Source: Pseudomonas sp. IB20
GTDB lineage: Bacteria > Pseudomonadota > Gammaproteobacteria > Pseudomonadales > Pseudomonadaceae
Assembly: GCF_009707325.1 (NCBI RefSeq)
Contig: NZ_CP046103.1
Coordinates: 372,001 to 436,000 of the forward strand
DNA: 64,000 nucleotides
Direction: 5' to 3'
Position 1 is the stretch's first letter, and each line of letters opens with the position of its first letter. Positions 1-9,616 of this stretch are shown piece by piece. The notes below the pieces were generated by a model. That model saw nothing but the letters and a program-made list of their open reading frames with translations, was not told the origin of the DNA and did not search any database. The position numbers and the translations under genes are program-made.

Positions 1-195
1 CTGACCAACCTGACCTTCACCGCCGCCCAGGAAAGCCAACTGATGGTGCCGATCATGGAACGCCAATCGCCCCAGGAGGTTGCCAAGCAATGGCTGCGCG
101 ACCACCCCGAGGACTTGCAGCGCTGGTTGGCGGGTGTTACGGCGTTTGATGGCGGCGATGGCGCGGCGGCCGTGCAAGCCAGCCTAAAACCCTAA
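1..195 (+). CDS. C-terminus of an ABC transporter substrate-binding protein, glycine betaine/choline type (partial)
   Basis: Open from the first base in frame 1 to a TAA at 193-195, giving about 64 residues. The tail contains VPIMERQSPQEVAKQW and HPEDLQRWLAG, which resembles the C-terminal lobe of periplasmic binding proteins of the OpuAC/ProX family (quaternary amines; the HutX histidine binder belongs to the same family). The start and most of the protein lie left of the window, so the ligand cannot be told. The last codons are repeated in the tandem duplication that follows. Confidence 0.6.
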   Translation: MTNLTFTAAQESQLMVPIMERQSPQEVAKQWLRDHPEDLQRWLAGVTAFDGGDGAAAVQASLKP

Positions 196-392
196 GCCGG
201 GCACGAGCAAATGTGGGAGCGGGCTTGCCCGCGATGGCGGTGGGTCAGCCACTCATCAGGCGACTGATACACCGCCTTCGCGAGCAAGCCAAACCCTAGC
301 CGGGCACGAGCAAATGTGGGAGCGGGCTTGCCCGCGTGGCGGTGGGTCAGCCACTCATCAGGCGACTGATACACCGCCTTCGCGAGCAAGCC
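187..392. repeat. Tandem duplication of about 103 bp containing REP elements
   Basis: Two near-identical copies lie head to tail at 187-290 and 291-392. Each starts in the final codons of the upstream gene (AAACCCTA) and runs through a GAGCGGGCTTGCCCGCG palindrome to CGCGAGCAAGCC. Copy 2 lacks two single bases relative to copy 1 (TAAGCC to TAGCC, GCGATGG to GCGTGG). Each copy contains outward- and inward-facing REP arms of the kind common between Pseudomonas genes. The 196-433 gap holds nothing else. Confidence 0.85.
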
Positions 393-433
393 CGCTCCCA
401 TAGGTTGATTTCCATTGATAGGGATATTTGCGC

Positions 434-1363
434 ATGTACCCGATTTCTCCGCAGATGGCGGCCTTTGTTGCCAAGACTGAGTCCTTCACCAGTGACGATT
501 CATCGCTGGCCGGCTTGCGCCAGAACTACGATCGCATGTGCCAGGCGTTCACCCCGGCGCAGCCTGATGAGCTGCAAGTCTCGGACGCTACGCTTGGCGG
601 GGTGAAGGTTCGCTGCTATCACCCCGCAACGACCCCTCCAGCGCAAGGCTGGCCATGCCTCCTTTATATGCACGGCGGCGGCTGGGTGGTCGGCGGGCTG
701 GATTCCCATGATTTCATCTGCTTCGAACTGGCCAGCGCGCTGCAGGTGCTGGTGATTGCCATCGACTACCGTCTGGCGCCGGAGCATCCGTTCCCGGCGG
801 CGTACCAAGATTGCCGCGCGGTTTGGCAGGCGATCCAAGCGGGGCAGGGGCCGCACGCCATCAACCTGCAGCGCTTGGTGGTGATGGGTGACAGCGCGGG
901 CGGCAATCTGGCGGCGGCGTTGTGCCTGGGCCTGCGCGACGACGGCCTGCCGCTGCCCTGCGCCCAGGTGCTGATTTATCCCGGGTTGGGCGGGCCGGCC
1001 GATTTGCCGTCGCGCCGTGACTGCATGGACGCGCCGCTGCTCAGTACCGCCGACACTGGCGACTACCTGGCGCTGTACCTGCAGGGGGCGGGCAAGCCGT
1101 CGGCCTATGCCATGCCACTGCTGGCCGAGGATTTCAGCGGCTTGCCCAAGGCGCTGATCGCCGTGGCCCAGTTCGACCCGCTGCGCGACGACGGCATGCT
1201 GTATGCCGAACGCCTGCAAGCGGCGGGCGTCGAGGCCGTGCTGTATCCCGGCAAAGGCTTGGTCCACGGCTGTTTGCGCGCGCGCGGCCAGGCGCCGGAG
1301 GTGGATCAGCTGTACGACTACCTGTTGTCTTACGTGAGGAGCGAGCGGCTGACACAGGTCTAA
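434..1363 (+). CDS. Alpha/beta hydrolase, hormone-sensitive-lipase (HSL) family esterase
   Basis: A 309-residue cytoplasmic hydrolase with no signal peptide. Near residue 75 it has the HSL oxyanion-hole motif HGGGW. Near residue 155 it has the nucleophile elbow GDSAGGN. A later Asp (QFDPLRDDG) and a His (LVHGCLR) complete the likely Ser-Asp-His triad. The family hydrolyses short-chain esters and lactones; the physiological substrate is unknown. An ATG at 434 is preferred, with a TTG at 428 as an alternative nearer the AGGGA Shine-Dalgarno. It stands alone between a REP region and pip. Confidence 0.8.
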   Translation: MYPISPQMAAFVAKTESFTSDDSSLAGLRQNYDRMCQAFTPAQPDELQVSDATLGGVKVRCYHPATTPPAQGWPCLLYMHGGGWVVGGLDSHDFICFELASALQVLVIAIDYRLAPEHPFPAAYQDCRAVWQAIQAGQGPHAINLQRLVVMGDSAGGNLAAALCLGLRDDGLPLPCAQVLIYPGLGGPADLPSRRDCMDAPLLSTADTGDYLALYLQGAGKPSAYAMPLLAEDFSGLPKALIAVAQFDPLRDDGMLYAERLQAAGVEAVLYPGKGLVHGCLRARGQAPEVDQLYDYLLSYVRSERLTQV

Positions 1364-1467
1364 GTACTCAAGGACATGCTCATTGCACAATTCGGGTTTA
1401 TGATGCCAGACGGAAAAAATAATAGACGTCCCCTCAGGGATGAACCCGACACCCTACGGAGCGCGCA

Positions 1468-2439
1468 ATGCAGACTTGGTACCCGCAGATCAAACCCTAC
1501 GCCAGGCACGATCTGGCCGTCGATGACACCCACACGCTGTACGTCGATGAAAGTGGCTCCCCCGAAGGTTTGCCCGTGGTCTTTATCCACGGTGGCCCCG
1601 GCTCCGGTTGCGACGCCCAGAGCCGCTGCTACTTTGATCCCAACCTGTACCGCATTGTCACCTTCGACCAGCGTGGCTGCGGGCGCTCTACGCCTCGCGC
1701 CAGCCTGGAAAACAACACCACCTGGGATCTGGTCGCTGACCTTGAGCGCATCCGCGAACACCTGGGCATCGACAAATGGGTGCTGTTTGGCGGTTCCTGG
1801 GGCTCGACCCTGTCCCTGTCTTACGCGCAAACCCACCCCGAGCGCGTGCATGGCCTGATCTTGCGCGGCATTTTCCTGGCTCGCCCGCAGGACATTCACT
1901 GGTTCTACCAGGAAGGCGCGAGCCGCATGTTTCCGGATTACTGGCAGGACTACCTCGCACCGATCCCGGCAGATGAGCGCCACGATATGGTCGCCGCTTA
2001 CCACAAGCGCCTGACCGGCAATGACCAGATCGCCCAGATGCACGCGGCCAAGGCTTGGTCCGGCTGGGAAGGGCGCATGTTGGGCCTGTGCCCGAGCCCG
2101 CAGCATGTCGAGCGGTTTTCCGAACCGCAGCGCGCGCTGTCGATCGCCCGTATCGAGTGCCACTACTTCACCAACAACTCTTTCCTTGAGCCCAACCAGC
2201 TGATTCGCGACATGCACAAGATCGCCCATCTGCCTGGCGTAATCATTCATGGTCGCTACGATATGATCTGCCCGTTGGACAACGCCTGGGAATTGCATCA
2301 GGCCTGGCCCAACAGCGAGTTGCAGGTGATCCGTGAGGCCGGCCATGCCGCGTCCGAGCCCGGCATCACTGATGCGCTGGTGCGCGCGACCGGCGAGATG
2401 GCACGGCGCCTGCTTGATCTGCCGCCAGAAGAAGCATGA
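1468..2439 (+). CDS. pip: Proline iminopeptidase (prolyl aminopeptidase)
   Basis: A 323-residue cytosolic serine exopeptidase (S33 family) that removes N-terminal proline from peptides. It shows the family oxyanion motif HGGPGSG (about residues 41-47), the RGCGRS motif (about 70-75) and the nucleophile elbow GGSWGS (about 110-115). Late Asp and His lie in GRYDMICP and EAGHAAS. Length matches the bacterial family. The stop overlaps the dtd start (ATGA, 2436-2439), so the two genes are translationally coupled, an arrangement conserved in Pseudomonas. Confidence 0.95.
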   Translation: MQTWYPQIKPYARHDLAVDDTHTLYVDESGSPEGLPVVFIHGGPGSGCDAQSRCYFDPNLYRIVTFDQRGCGRSTPRASLENNTTWDLVADLERIREHLGIDKWVLFGGSWGSTLSLSYAQTHPERVHGLILRGIFLARPQDIHWFYQEGASRMFPDYWQDYLAPIPADERHDMVAAYHKRLTGNDQIAQMHAAKAWSGWEGRMLGLCPSPQHVERFSEPQRALSIARIECHYFTNNSFLEPNQLIRDMHKIAHLPGVIIHGRYDMICPLDNAWELHQAWPNSELQVIREAGHAASEPGITDALVRATGEMARRLLDLPPEEA

Positions 2440-2873
2440 AGGGCCTGTTGCAACGGGTGAGTGGCGCTCGGGTCGAGGTGGAAGGCGAAGTTGTAGGGGC
2501 GATTGACCAAGGTTTGCTGGTGCTGGTGGCCGTCGAGCCTTCAGATACGCCCGAGAGCGCCGACAAACTGCTGCACAAGCTGCTTAACTATCGGGTGTTC
2601 AGCGACGACGAGGGCAAAATGAACTTGTCGTTGAAGGATATCGGCGGCGGTTTGCTGCTGGTGTCGCAGTTCACCCTGGCGGCGGATACCAAAAGCGGGT
2701 TGCGGCCGAGCTTCTCCACGGCGGCCCCTCCGGCCCTGGGAGCGGCGCTTTTTGAACACTTGTTGTTACAAGCGCAACAAATGCATGGCAAGGTGGCGTC
2801 AGGGCGTTTTGGCGCGGATATGCAGGTGCATTTGGTCAATGATGGCCCTGTAACCTTCCTCTTACAGACGTGA
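2436..2873 (+). CDS. dtd: D-aminoacyl-tRNA deacylase
   Basis: A 145-residue protein of the DTD fold that hydrolyses D-amino acids (and glycine mischarged on tRNA-Ala) from tRNA. The two family signatures are visible: SQFTLAAD (about residues 76-83) and a variant of the second, GPVTFLLQ, at the C-terminus, forming the cross-subunit active site of the dimer. Its ATG overlaps the pip stop. Length is exactly that of the family. Confidence 0.95.
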   Translation: MKGLLQRVSGARVEVEGEVVGAIDQGLLVLVAVEPSDTPESADKLLHKLLNYRVFSDDEGKMNLSLKDIGGGLLLVSQFTLAADTKSGLRPSFSTAAPPALGAALFEHLLLQAQQMHGKVASGRFGADMQVHLVNDGPVTFLLQT

Positions 2874-3138
2874 ATGTATTAAAAACGACTTTAATGCCTA
2901 AAAACGCAGGGTTTCGCTACAAATACTTCGTTGTCCCTGATGCGTTGTTTCGCGGGCTACTAGATAATCGCGCGCTACGGGGATCAGCGTTGTTTGGTCC
3001 ATTTTGACTTAGGTAGAGACTTGTCCGACGGCCATTGGGGAATCATTTTGACCCAGGGGAGTCGGAACAATGCTCGCCAACCTGGCATATAGATAGCTGG
3101 CCGTTGGTTTTTTGATCTGTTTTCGGCGAGGGTTGCTC
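2874..3138 (+). promoter_or_regulatory. Leader/intergenic region upstream of opgG, with a candidate 8-codon upstream ORF
   Basis: This 265-bp gap precedes opgG. A small ORF at 3070-3096 (ATG to TAG, product MLANLAYR) is preceded by a strong AGGGGAG at 3055-3061 with 8-nt spacing. It ends about 40 nt before the opgG GTG. An AT-rich TAGATAAT at about 2960-2967 could be a -10 element, but no convincing -35 is visible. Whether the small ORF is translated or regulatory is unknown. Confidence 0.3.
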
Positions 3139-4914
3139 GTGATTGTTAGTCCCTGTAATGCACCAAAATTGTCTGCCAAACGGTTACGAAACGCACTGGT
3201 GACAGGCTCCGCCCTGTTTTGCCTGTTCGGCGCGGGTCAACTGTGGGCATTCAGTCTGGATGATGTGTCGGCCAAGGCAAAAGAGCTGGCCGGGCAGAAA
3301 TACGAAGCTCCGCGCAGCAATCTGCCGAACGAATTTCGCGAAATGAAATTCGCCGACTATCAGAAGATTCGTTTCCGCAACGAAAAAGCTGAGTGGGCCG
3401 ATCAAAACACCCCGTTCAAGCTGTCCTTCTATCACCAGGGCATGCACTTCGACACGCCGGTGAAAATCAACGAAGTGACCGCCGACAGCGTTCATGAAAT
3501 CAAATACGACCCGACGCGTTTCGATTTCGGCGACGCGAAATATGATCCCAAGTCCACCGAACAACTGGGTTATGCCGGTTTCCGTGTGCTGTACCCGATC
3601 AACAAAGATGACAAGCAAGACGAAATCATGACCATGCTCGGCGCCAGCTACTTCCGCGTCGTCGGCAAAGGCCAGTCGTATGGCCTGTCTGCCCGTGGCA
3701 TGGCGATCGACACTGCCTTGCCGTCCGGTGAAGAGTTCCCGCGTTTCACCGAGTTCTGGGTCGAGCGTCCAAAACCGGGTGAAAAGCAGCTGGTGATCTT
3801 CGCCCTGCTGGATTCGCCACGCGCAACCGGCGCCTATCGCCTGATCCTGCGCCCTGGCAGCGACACCATCGTCGACGTCAAATCCCAAATGTTCCTGCGT
3901 GACAAGGTCACCAAGCTGGGCGTTGCCCCGTTGACCAGCATGTTCCTGTTCGGCGCGAACCAGCCGTCCAAAGTGCTTAACTACCGCCGTGAACTGCACG
4001 ACTCCAGCGGTCTGTCGATCCATGCCGGCAACGGCGAGTGGATCTGGCGCCCACTGAACAACCCTAAACACCTGTCGGTCAGCAACTTCAGCGTAGAAAA
4101 CCCGCGTGGTTTCGGCTTGCTGCAACGCGGCCGCGACTTCAGCCACTACGAAGACCTGGACGACAACTACGACAAGCGCCCAAGCGCCTGGATCGAGCCT
4201 GAAGGCGATTGGGGCAAGGGTTCCGTCGACCTGGTCGAGATTCCGACCGCCGATGAAACCAACGACAACATCGTTGCGTTCTGGAGCCCGGCCGAGCTGC
4301 CAAAAGTCGGCGAGCCGCTGGACATCAGCTACCGCCTGCACTGGACCATGGACGAGAAAGCCCTGCACCCGGCCGACAGCGCCTGGGTCAAGCAGACCCT
4401 GCGCTCCACCGGTGACGTGAAGCAATCCAACCTGATCCGTCAGCCTGACGGCAGCGTGGCCTACCTGGTCGACTTCGAGGGCCCGTCCCTCAAAGCCCTG
4501 CCGGCGGACGCCCCGGTGCGCAGCCAGGTGAGTGTTGGCGACAACGCCGAAATCGTTGAAAACAGCGTGCGCTACAACGAGCACACCAAAGGCTGGCGCC
4601 TGACCCTGCGCATGAAGATCAAAGACGCAGGCAAACCGACCGAAATGCGCGCGGCGCTGGTCCAGGATGTTCCGCAGCCTGAGCCAGAGAAGCCTTCGAC
4701 CCAAGTACTCAAGGCCGACAAGCTTCTGGCCAAGCAACACGAGAAACAGGCCAAGAAAGAAGCAAAAGAAGCTAAAGACGCCAAAGAAGCCAAAGACAAG
4801 GAAGCCAAGCAGCCAGAAGCTGCCCCGGCCACGCCACTCTCTAATCCGGAGCCGAGCAAGACAGAACAAGTCCTGACCGAGACCTGGAGCTACCAGTTGC
4901 CTGCCGATGAGTAA
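3139..4914 (+). CDS. opgG: Glucan biosynthesis protein G (periplasmic)
   Basis: Periplasmic protein needed to make osmoregulated periplasmic glucans, probably acting on the beta-1,2 backbone made by OpgH. The GTG at 3139 is preferred because GAGGG lies 7-8 nt upstream and it gives the usual [16 protein letters not shown] beginning; an in-frame start at 3112 lacks this. A signal peptide ends about WAFS. The MdoG domain fills about residues 40-520. The C-terminus carries an extra Lys/Ala/Glu-rich tail ([17 protein letters not shown]) that is low complexity and probably exposed. The end overlaps opgH by 8 nt. Confidence 0.95.
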   Translation: MIVSPCNAPKLSAKRLRNALVTGSALFCLFGAGQLWAFSLDDVSAKAKELAGQKYEAPRSNLPNEFREMKFADYQKIRFRNEKAEWADQNTPFKLSFYHQGMHFDTPVKINEVTADSVHEIKYDPTRFDFGDAKYDPKSTEQLGYAGFRVLYPINKDDKQDEIMTMLGASYFRVVGKGQSYGLSARGMAIDTALPSGEEFPRFTEFWVERPKPGEKQLVIFALLDSPRATGAYRLILRPGSDTIVDVKSQMFLRDKVTKLGVAPLTSMFLFGANQPSKVLNYRRELHDSSGLSIHAGNGEWIWRPLNNPKHLSVSNFSVENPRGFGLLQRGRDFSHYEDLDDNYDKRPSAWIEPEGDWGKGSVDLVEIPTADETNDNIVAFWSPAELPKVGEPLDISYRLHWTMDEKALHPADSAWVKQTLRSTGDVKQSNLIRQPDGSVAYLVDFEGPSLKALPADAPVRSQVSVGDNAEIVENSVRYNEHTKGWRLTLRMKIKDAGKPTEMRAALVQDVPQPEPEKPSTQVLKADKLLAKQHEKQAKKEAKEAKDAKEAKDKEAKQPEAAPATPLSNPEPSKTEQVLTETWSYQLPADE

Positions 4915-7477
4915 TTCTCAAGCCACGCCCGAGACGCTGTCCGAGTACCTGGCGCATCTCCCGATGACCGCAGAGCAGCGCGCCGAATTGGCGGGCTGCA
5001 CCTCCTTCAGTGAGCTGCACGAACGCTTGTCGTCCAAGACCTTCGACGCACCGACCGATGCCGCCCAGGCCTCGGTCGGCCGTCGGCTGACCCTCAATAC
5101 CGCCGAAGAGCTGCAAGACGCGGAAATGCTCGCGCTCGACGCCAGCGGCCGGGTTTGCTTGAAGGCCACGCCGCCGATTCGTCGGACCAAAGTCGTGCCT
5201 GAGCCTTGGCGCACCAACATCCTGGTGCGCGGTTGGCGCCGGATGACCGGTCGCACCAACCCACCCCTGCCGCCCAAAGACGATCGCGTATTGCCGGCCG
5301 CGCGCTGGCGTACCGTCGGTTCGATCCGTCGCTACATCCTGCTGATACTGATGCTCGGTCAGACCATCGTGGCCGGCTGGTACATGAAAGGCATCATGCC
5401 GTACCAGGGCTGGTCGCTGGTCGACTTCGACGAAGTGCGCAACCAGACCCTGCTGCAAACCGCGACCCAAGTACTGCCTTACGCCTTGCAAACCAGCATC
5501 CTGATCATGTTCGGGATCTTGTTCTGCTGGGTGTCGGCCGGTTTCTGGACTGCGCTGATGGGCTTCCTGGAACTGCTCACCGGTCACGATAAATACCGGA
5601 TCTCCGGTAAAAGTGCCGGCGACGAGCCGATTCCGAAGGATGCCCGTACCGCGTTGGTGATGCCGATCTGCAACGAAGACGTGCCCCGGGTATTCGCCGG
5701 TTTGCGCGCCACCTTCGAATCGGTAGCCGCCACCGGCGACCTGGACCGCTTCGATTTCTTCGTGCTCAGCGACAGTAACGAAGCTGATATCTGCATCGCC
5801 GAACAGCAAGCCTGGCTCGACGTGTGCCGCGAAGCCGGCGGTTTCGGCAAGATTTTCTATCGCCGCCGTCGCCGTCGCGTTAAACGCAAAAGCGGCAACC
5901 TCGACGACTTCTGCCGTCGCTGGGGCGGTGACTACAAGTACATGGTGGTGCTCGACGCCGACAGCGTGATGAGCGGCGAATGCTTGACTAGCCTGGTGCG
6001 CTTGATGGAAGCCACGCCGGATGCCGGGATTATCCAGACCGCGCCACGGGCGTCGGGCATGGACACCCTGTATGCGCGCATGCAGCAGTTCGCCACTCGC
6101 GTGTACGGCCCGCTGTTTACCGCCGGCCTGCACTTCTGGCAGTTGGGTGAATCCCACTACTGGGGCCACAACGCGATCATCCGCATGAAGCCGTTTATCG
6201 AGCATTGCGCTTTGGCGCCGTTGCCGGGTAAAGGCGCCTTTGCCGGTGCGATCCTCTCCCACGACTTCGTTGAAGCAGCGCTGATGCGCCGTGCCGGCTG
6301 GGGCGTGTGGATTGCCTACGACCTGCCGGGCAGCTATGAAGAATTGCCGCCGAACCTGCTGGATGAGCTCAAGCGTGACCGTCGCTGGTGCCACGGTAAC
6401 CTGATGAACTTCCGCCTGTTCCTGGTTAAAGGCATGCACCCGGTGCACCGCGCGGTGTTCCTGACCGGCGTGATGTCCTACCTGTCGGCGCCGTTATGGT
6501 TCTTCTTCCTGGTGTTGTCCACCGCGTTGCTGGCGGTGAACACCCTGATGGAGCCGCAGTACTTCATGGCGCCACGCCAGCTGTACCCGCTGTGGCCGCA
6601 ATGGCATCCGGACAAGGCGGTGGCGCTGTTCTCCACCACCATCGTGCTGCTGTTCCTGCCCAAGTTGCTGAGCATCATTCTGATCTGGGCCAAGGGCGCG
6701 AAAGAGTTCGGCGGCAAGTTCAAAGTGACCTTGTCGATGTTGCTGGAGATGTTGTTCTCCATGCTGCTGGCACCGGTGCGGATGATATTCCACACCCGCT
6801 TCGTGCTCGCCGCGTTCCTCGGCTGGGCTGCGACCTGGAACTCGCCGCAGCGTGACGACGACTCCACCCCGTGGGGTGAAGCGGTCAAACGCCACGGTCC
6901 ACAAACCCTGCTGGGCTTCCTGTGGGCACTGCTGGTGGTGTGGTTGAACCCAAGCTTCCTGTGGTGGCTGATCCCGATCGTCGGTTCGCTGATGCTGTCG
7001 ATCCCGGTGTCGGTGATTTCCAGCCGGGTCAAGCTGGGCCTCAAGTCCCGCGACGAGAGCCTGTTCCTGATTCCTGAGGAATACAATCCGCCGCAGGCCC
7101 TGCTGTCGACCGAGAAGTACACCCACGAAAACCGTTGGCACGCCCTGAATGACGGGTTTGTGCGTTCGGTGGTCGACCCGCAGCAGAACGCCTTGGCCTG
7201 TGCCCTGGCGACCTCGCGTCACCGTGAGGCGGAGCCGATCGAGCACTTGCGTCAGGAGCGTGTGCGCCATGCGTTGAAAGTCGGCCCTGCCGGCCTCAAC
7301 AACGGCGAGCGCCTGGCGTTGCTCAGCGATCCGGTAGCCCTGGCTCGCCTGCACCAGCAGGTGTGGAGCGAAGGCCACGCCGAGTGGCTCGGCGCTTGGC
7401 GTGCATCGATCAAGGCTGATCCGCATGCGCCCTTGCTGCCGCTGAAACCGCTGCTGTCCCAGGCCCAAACGGCCTGA
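4907..7477 (+). CDS. opgH: Glucans biosynthesis glucosyltransferase H (inner membrane GT2)
   Basis: An 856-residue membrane glucosyltransferase that polymerises UDP-glucose into the linear beta-1,2-glucan backbone and exports it. The GT2 catalytic domain (about residues 240-500) has LDADS (DxD), a late Asp in [10 protein letters not shown] and the RDRRWCHGN motif (RxxRW). Membrane segments lie near 140-160 and 195-225 and in several helices at 510-720. The long cytoplasmic N- and C-termini are usual. The ATG overlaps the opgG stop (8 nt), so it is one operon. Confidence 0.95.
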   Translation: MSNSQATPETLSEYLAHLPMTAEQRAELAGCTSFSELHERLSSKTFDAPTDAAQASVGRRLTLNTAEELQDAEMLALDASGRVCLKATPPIRRTKVVPEPWRTNILVRGWRRMTGRTNPPLPPKDDRVLPAARWRTVGSIRRYILLILMLGQTIVAGWYMKGIMPYQGWSLVDFDEVRNQTLLQTATQVLPYALQTSILIMFGILFCWVSAGFWTALMGFLELLTGHDKYRISGKSAGDEPIPKDARTALVMPICNEDVPRVFAGLRATFESVAATGDLDRFDFFVLSDSNEADICIAEQQAWLDVCREAGGFGKIFYRRRRRRVKRKSGNLDDFCRRWGGDYKYMVVLDADSVMSGECLTSLVRLMEATPDAGIIQTAPRASGMDTLYARMQQFATRVYGPLFTAGLHFWQLGESHYWGHNAIIRMKPFIEHCALAPLPGKGAFAGAILSHDFVEAALMRRAGWGVWIAYDLPGSYEELPPNLLDELKRDRRWCHGNLMNFRLFLVKGMHPVHRAVFLTGVMSYLSAPLWFFFLVLSTALLAVNTLMEPQYFMAPRQLYPLWPQWHPDKAVALFSTTIVLLFLPKLLSIILIWAKGAKEFGGKFKVTLSMLLEMLFSMLLAPVRMIFHTRFVLAAFLGWAATWNSPQRDDDSTPWGEAVKRHGPQTLLGFLWALLVVWLNPSFLWWLIPIVGSLMLSIPVSVISSRVKLGLKSRDESLFLIPEEYNPPQALLSTEKYTHENRWHALNDGFVRSVVDPQQNALACALATSRHREAEPIEHLRQERVRHALKVGPAGLNNGERLALLSDPVALARLHQQVWSEGHAEWLGAWRASIKADPHAPLLPLKPLLSQAQTA

Positions 7478-7484
7478 TTCAGAC

Positions 7485-7513
7485 CCCCCCCGAGGGCTCA
7501 CCTCGGGGGTGTT
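7485..7513 (+). terminator. Hairpin after opgH
   Basis: CCCCCCGAGG and CCTCGGGGG pair around GCTCA, a very stable GC stem directly after the opgH stop. Only a weak T-rich tail follows, so intrinsic termination is likely but not certain. Confidence 0.55.
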
Positions 7514-7664
7514 CGAAGCGCTGGTCCTACAGCGTTTCACGATTCTTCTTTTTATCCCTAACGCCTTGTTATTTCGAAACAAAAGACCTTTGTTCGAGAC
7601 GTATTGTCGTGCCTGCGGCTGGGTTAGCATCGCCCCCCAAATTGACTAGGCCTCAGGGGGATTC

Positions 7665-8465
7665 ATGATCAAAAGGTATTGTTCGGCATGGCTGATCGGC
7701 GCTGTCGTCGTCCTCTATGCCGGCTGGGTAAGCGCGGGCGCCCTTGATGATGCCGTGCGACGTGGTGTGCTGAAAGTCGGCACCACGCCGGTCTATGTCC
7801 CCTTCGAAATGACCGACAAGCAGGGGCGCATCGTCGGCTTCGAGGTTGATTTACTGCAGGCGATGAGCCGCGCCCTGGGCGTCGAGCTTGAGCTGGTCGC
7901 CGTGCCCTATACCGACTTGGTGCCGGGGTTGATGGCGAAGAAGTTTGACCTGATTGGCAGCGGCATGACCGTCACGCAGGAGCGCAACCTGAAGCTCAAT
8001 TTCAGCGACTCCTTTATCGTGGTCGGCCAGACCGTGCTGCTGCATCCAAGCCTGGCCGGCAAGATTGCCAGTATCGAAGACCTGGACGAGGCCGGCTACC
8101 GGATTGCGGCTACCGAGGGCACCACCGGGGAGTCTGCGGCACAGCGCTTTTTGGGAGCAGCTCGGTTGAGCAGCTTCGCCACCCCCGAGGAGGGCGTGCG
8201 ACAGGTGCGTGAGGGCAAGGTCGATGCGTTTATTCATGATGCGCCCTACAACCTGATTGCCATGGCCAGGCCGGAAAACCATGCCCTGTTGGCACTGGAG
8301 CAGCCGTTTACCTTTGAACCCTTGGCGTTCGGCCTGAAAAAAGGGGATTACGACAGCCTCAACTGGATCAATCACTTCTTGAGTCAGGTGGCCCAGGATG
8401 GGACCTACGATCGCCTGCATGACAAGTGGTTCAAGGACACTGCTTGGCTGGTGGAAATCGAGTGA
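7665..8465 (+). CDS. Polar amino-acid ABC transporter, periplasmic substrate-binding protein (copy 1)
   Basis: A 266-residue family 3 solute-binding protein. The signal peptide is about residues 1-24 (cleavage near VSAGA). Motifs include PFEMTDK, GFEVDLL and SGMTVTQERNLKLNFS, typical of lysine/arginine/glutamine-type binders. It is strongly similar to the next gene along its whole length, including the closing KWFK. It is the first of four genes (two binders, permease, ATPase) reading the same way. The ligand cannot be read from sequence. Confidence 0.88.
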   Translation: MIKRYCSAWLIGAVVVLYAGWVSAGALDDAVRRGVLKVGTTPVYVPFEMTDKQGRIVGFEVDLLQAMSRALGVELELVAVPYTDLVPGLMAKKFDLIGSGMTVTQERNLKLNFSDSFIVVGQTVLLHPSLAGKIASIEDLDEAGYRIAATEGTTGESAAQRFLGAARLSSFATPEEGVRQVREGKVDAFIHDAPYNLIAMARPENHALLALEQPFTFEPLAFGLKKGDYDSLNWINHFLSQVAQDGTYDRLHDKWFKDTAWLVEIE

Positions 8466-8590
8466 TCGCCATAACTACTTACATATCAGTCAATTGGCGC
8501 GCCCGCGGCCTGACGTGTCTATCTTTGCGCTTGGCTGCACCGTTGTGGGGCGCATCCGACATACGCCGTTAACATTTACCCGCGAAACCT

Positions 8591-8649
8591 TTGTGACGGG
8601 CAACGAGTGGGTTAGGATCGCACCCCGAATGGGTGCAGCCTTTTTGTGC
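8591..8649 (+). promoter_or_regulatory. Candidate promoter and hairpin upstream of the second binding protein
   Basis: TTGTGA (8591-8596) and TAGGAT (8613-8618) are separated by 16 nt and could form a sigma-70 promoter. Directly downstream GCACCC-GAAT-GGGTGC followed by a T-run (to about 8646) makes a terminator-like hairpin in the leader. The first binding-protein gene has a related leader (GGGTTAGCATCGC near 7621-7633), which suggests the duplication included the promoter. Confidence 0.35.
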
Positions 8650-8681
8650 CCCGACCTTATAAGAATCGTTCAGGGGACTTG

Positions 8682-9482
8682 ATGATGAAAAAGTATCTTT
8701 CGATGCTGATGCTTGGCGTCACCGCGCTGGTCGCGGCCACTGCCGCTCACGCAGGTGCCATCGACGATGCGGTCAAGCGCGGCACGCTGAAAGTCGGCAT
8801 GGACCCGACCTACATGCCGTTCGAAATGACAGACAAACGCGGTGAAATCATCGGTTTTGAAGTCGACATCCTCAAGGCCATGGCCAAGTCCATGGGCGTC
8901 AAGCTGGAGCTGGTGTCCACCGGTTACGACGGCATCATCCCAGCCTTCCTGACCGGCAAGTTCGACATGATCGGCAGCGGCATGACCCTGACCCAGGAAC
9001 GCAACCTGCGCCTGAACTTCAGCGAACCCTTCATCGTGGTTGGCCAGACCCTGCTGATTCGCAAGGACCTGGAAGGCACTATCAAGTCCTACAAAGACCT
9101 CAACGACGAAAAATACCGCCTGACCTCCAAGCTGGGCACCACCGGTGAGATGGTCGCCAAAAAACTGATCTCCAAAGCCAAGTACCACGGCTATGACAAC
9201 GAGCAAGAAGGCGTGCTGGACGTGGTCAACGGCAAGGCTGATGCCTTTGTGTATGACGCACCGTACAACGTCGTTGCCGAGAAAAAAGTCGGTAACGGCA
9301 AGCTGGTGTTCCTGGACGAACCCTTCACCTTCGAACCGTTGGCGTTCGGCCTGAAAAAAGGCGATTACGACAGCCTCAACTACATCAACAACTTCCTGCA
9401 CCAGATCCGCAACGACGGCACCTACGATCGCATCCATGACAAGTGGTTCAAGAGCTCCGAGTGGCTCAAGGACATGGAATAA
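8682..9482 (+). CDS. Polar amino-acid ABC transporter, periplasmic substrate-binding protein (copy 2)
   Basis: A 266-residue family 3 binding protein with a classic Sec signal (MMKKYLSMLM... cut after AHA). The ATG at 8682 follows AGGGGA with good spacing; the ATG at 8685 is equally possible. It shares PFEMTDK, SGMTLTQERNLRLNFSEPF and EPLAFGLKKGDYDSLN with the upstream copy, so the pair comes from a tandem duplication. Two binders serving one permease and ATPase could widen ligand range. Confidence 0.9.
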   Translation: MMKKYLSMLMLGVTALVAATAAHAGAIDDAVKRGTLKVGMDPTYMPFEMTDKRGEIIGFEVDILKAMAKSMGVKLELVSTGYDGIIPAFLTGKFDMIGSGMTLTQERNLRLNFSEPFIVVGQTLLIRKDLEGTIKSYKDLNDEKYRLTSKLGTTGEMVAKKLISKAKYHGYDNEQEGVLDVVNGKADAFVYDAPYNVVAEKKVGNGKLVFLDEPFTFEPLAFGLKKGDYDSLNYINNFLHQIRNDGTYDRIHDKWFKSSEWLKDME

Positions 9483-9489
9483 AGGCTGA

Positions 9490-9593
9490 GACCGAGTTGC
9501 CTGTATCGCGGGCTTGCTCGCGATGACGGCCCGCCAGGGATAACGACCGAGTTGCCTGTATCGCGGGCTTGCTCGCGATGACGGCCCGCCAGG
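9490..9593. repeat. 49-bp exact tandem repeat of a REP element
   Basis: Copies at 9490-9538 and 9545-9593 are identical, period 55 bp. Each contains ATCGCGGGCTTGCTCGCGAT, a perfect REP-type palindrome. They fill the short gap between the second binding-protein gene and the permease, so any mRNA here would hold two stable hairpins that could separate expression of binder and membrane genes. Confidence 0.85.
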
Positions 9594-9616
9594 CGATACA
9601 CCTCCCGGAACCTGAA

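Noticed and set aside
187..392. Tandem repeats as a CRISPR array
   Set aside because: There are only two units, no spacers, and the units include gene-end and REP sequence.
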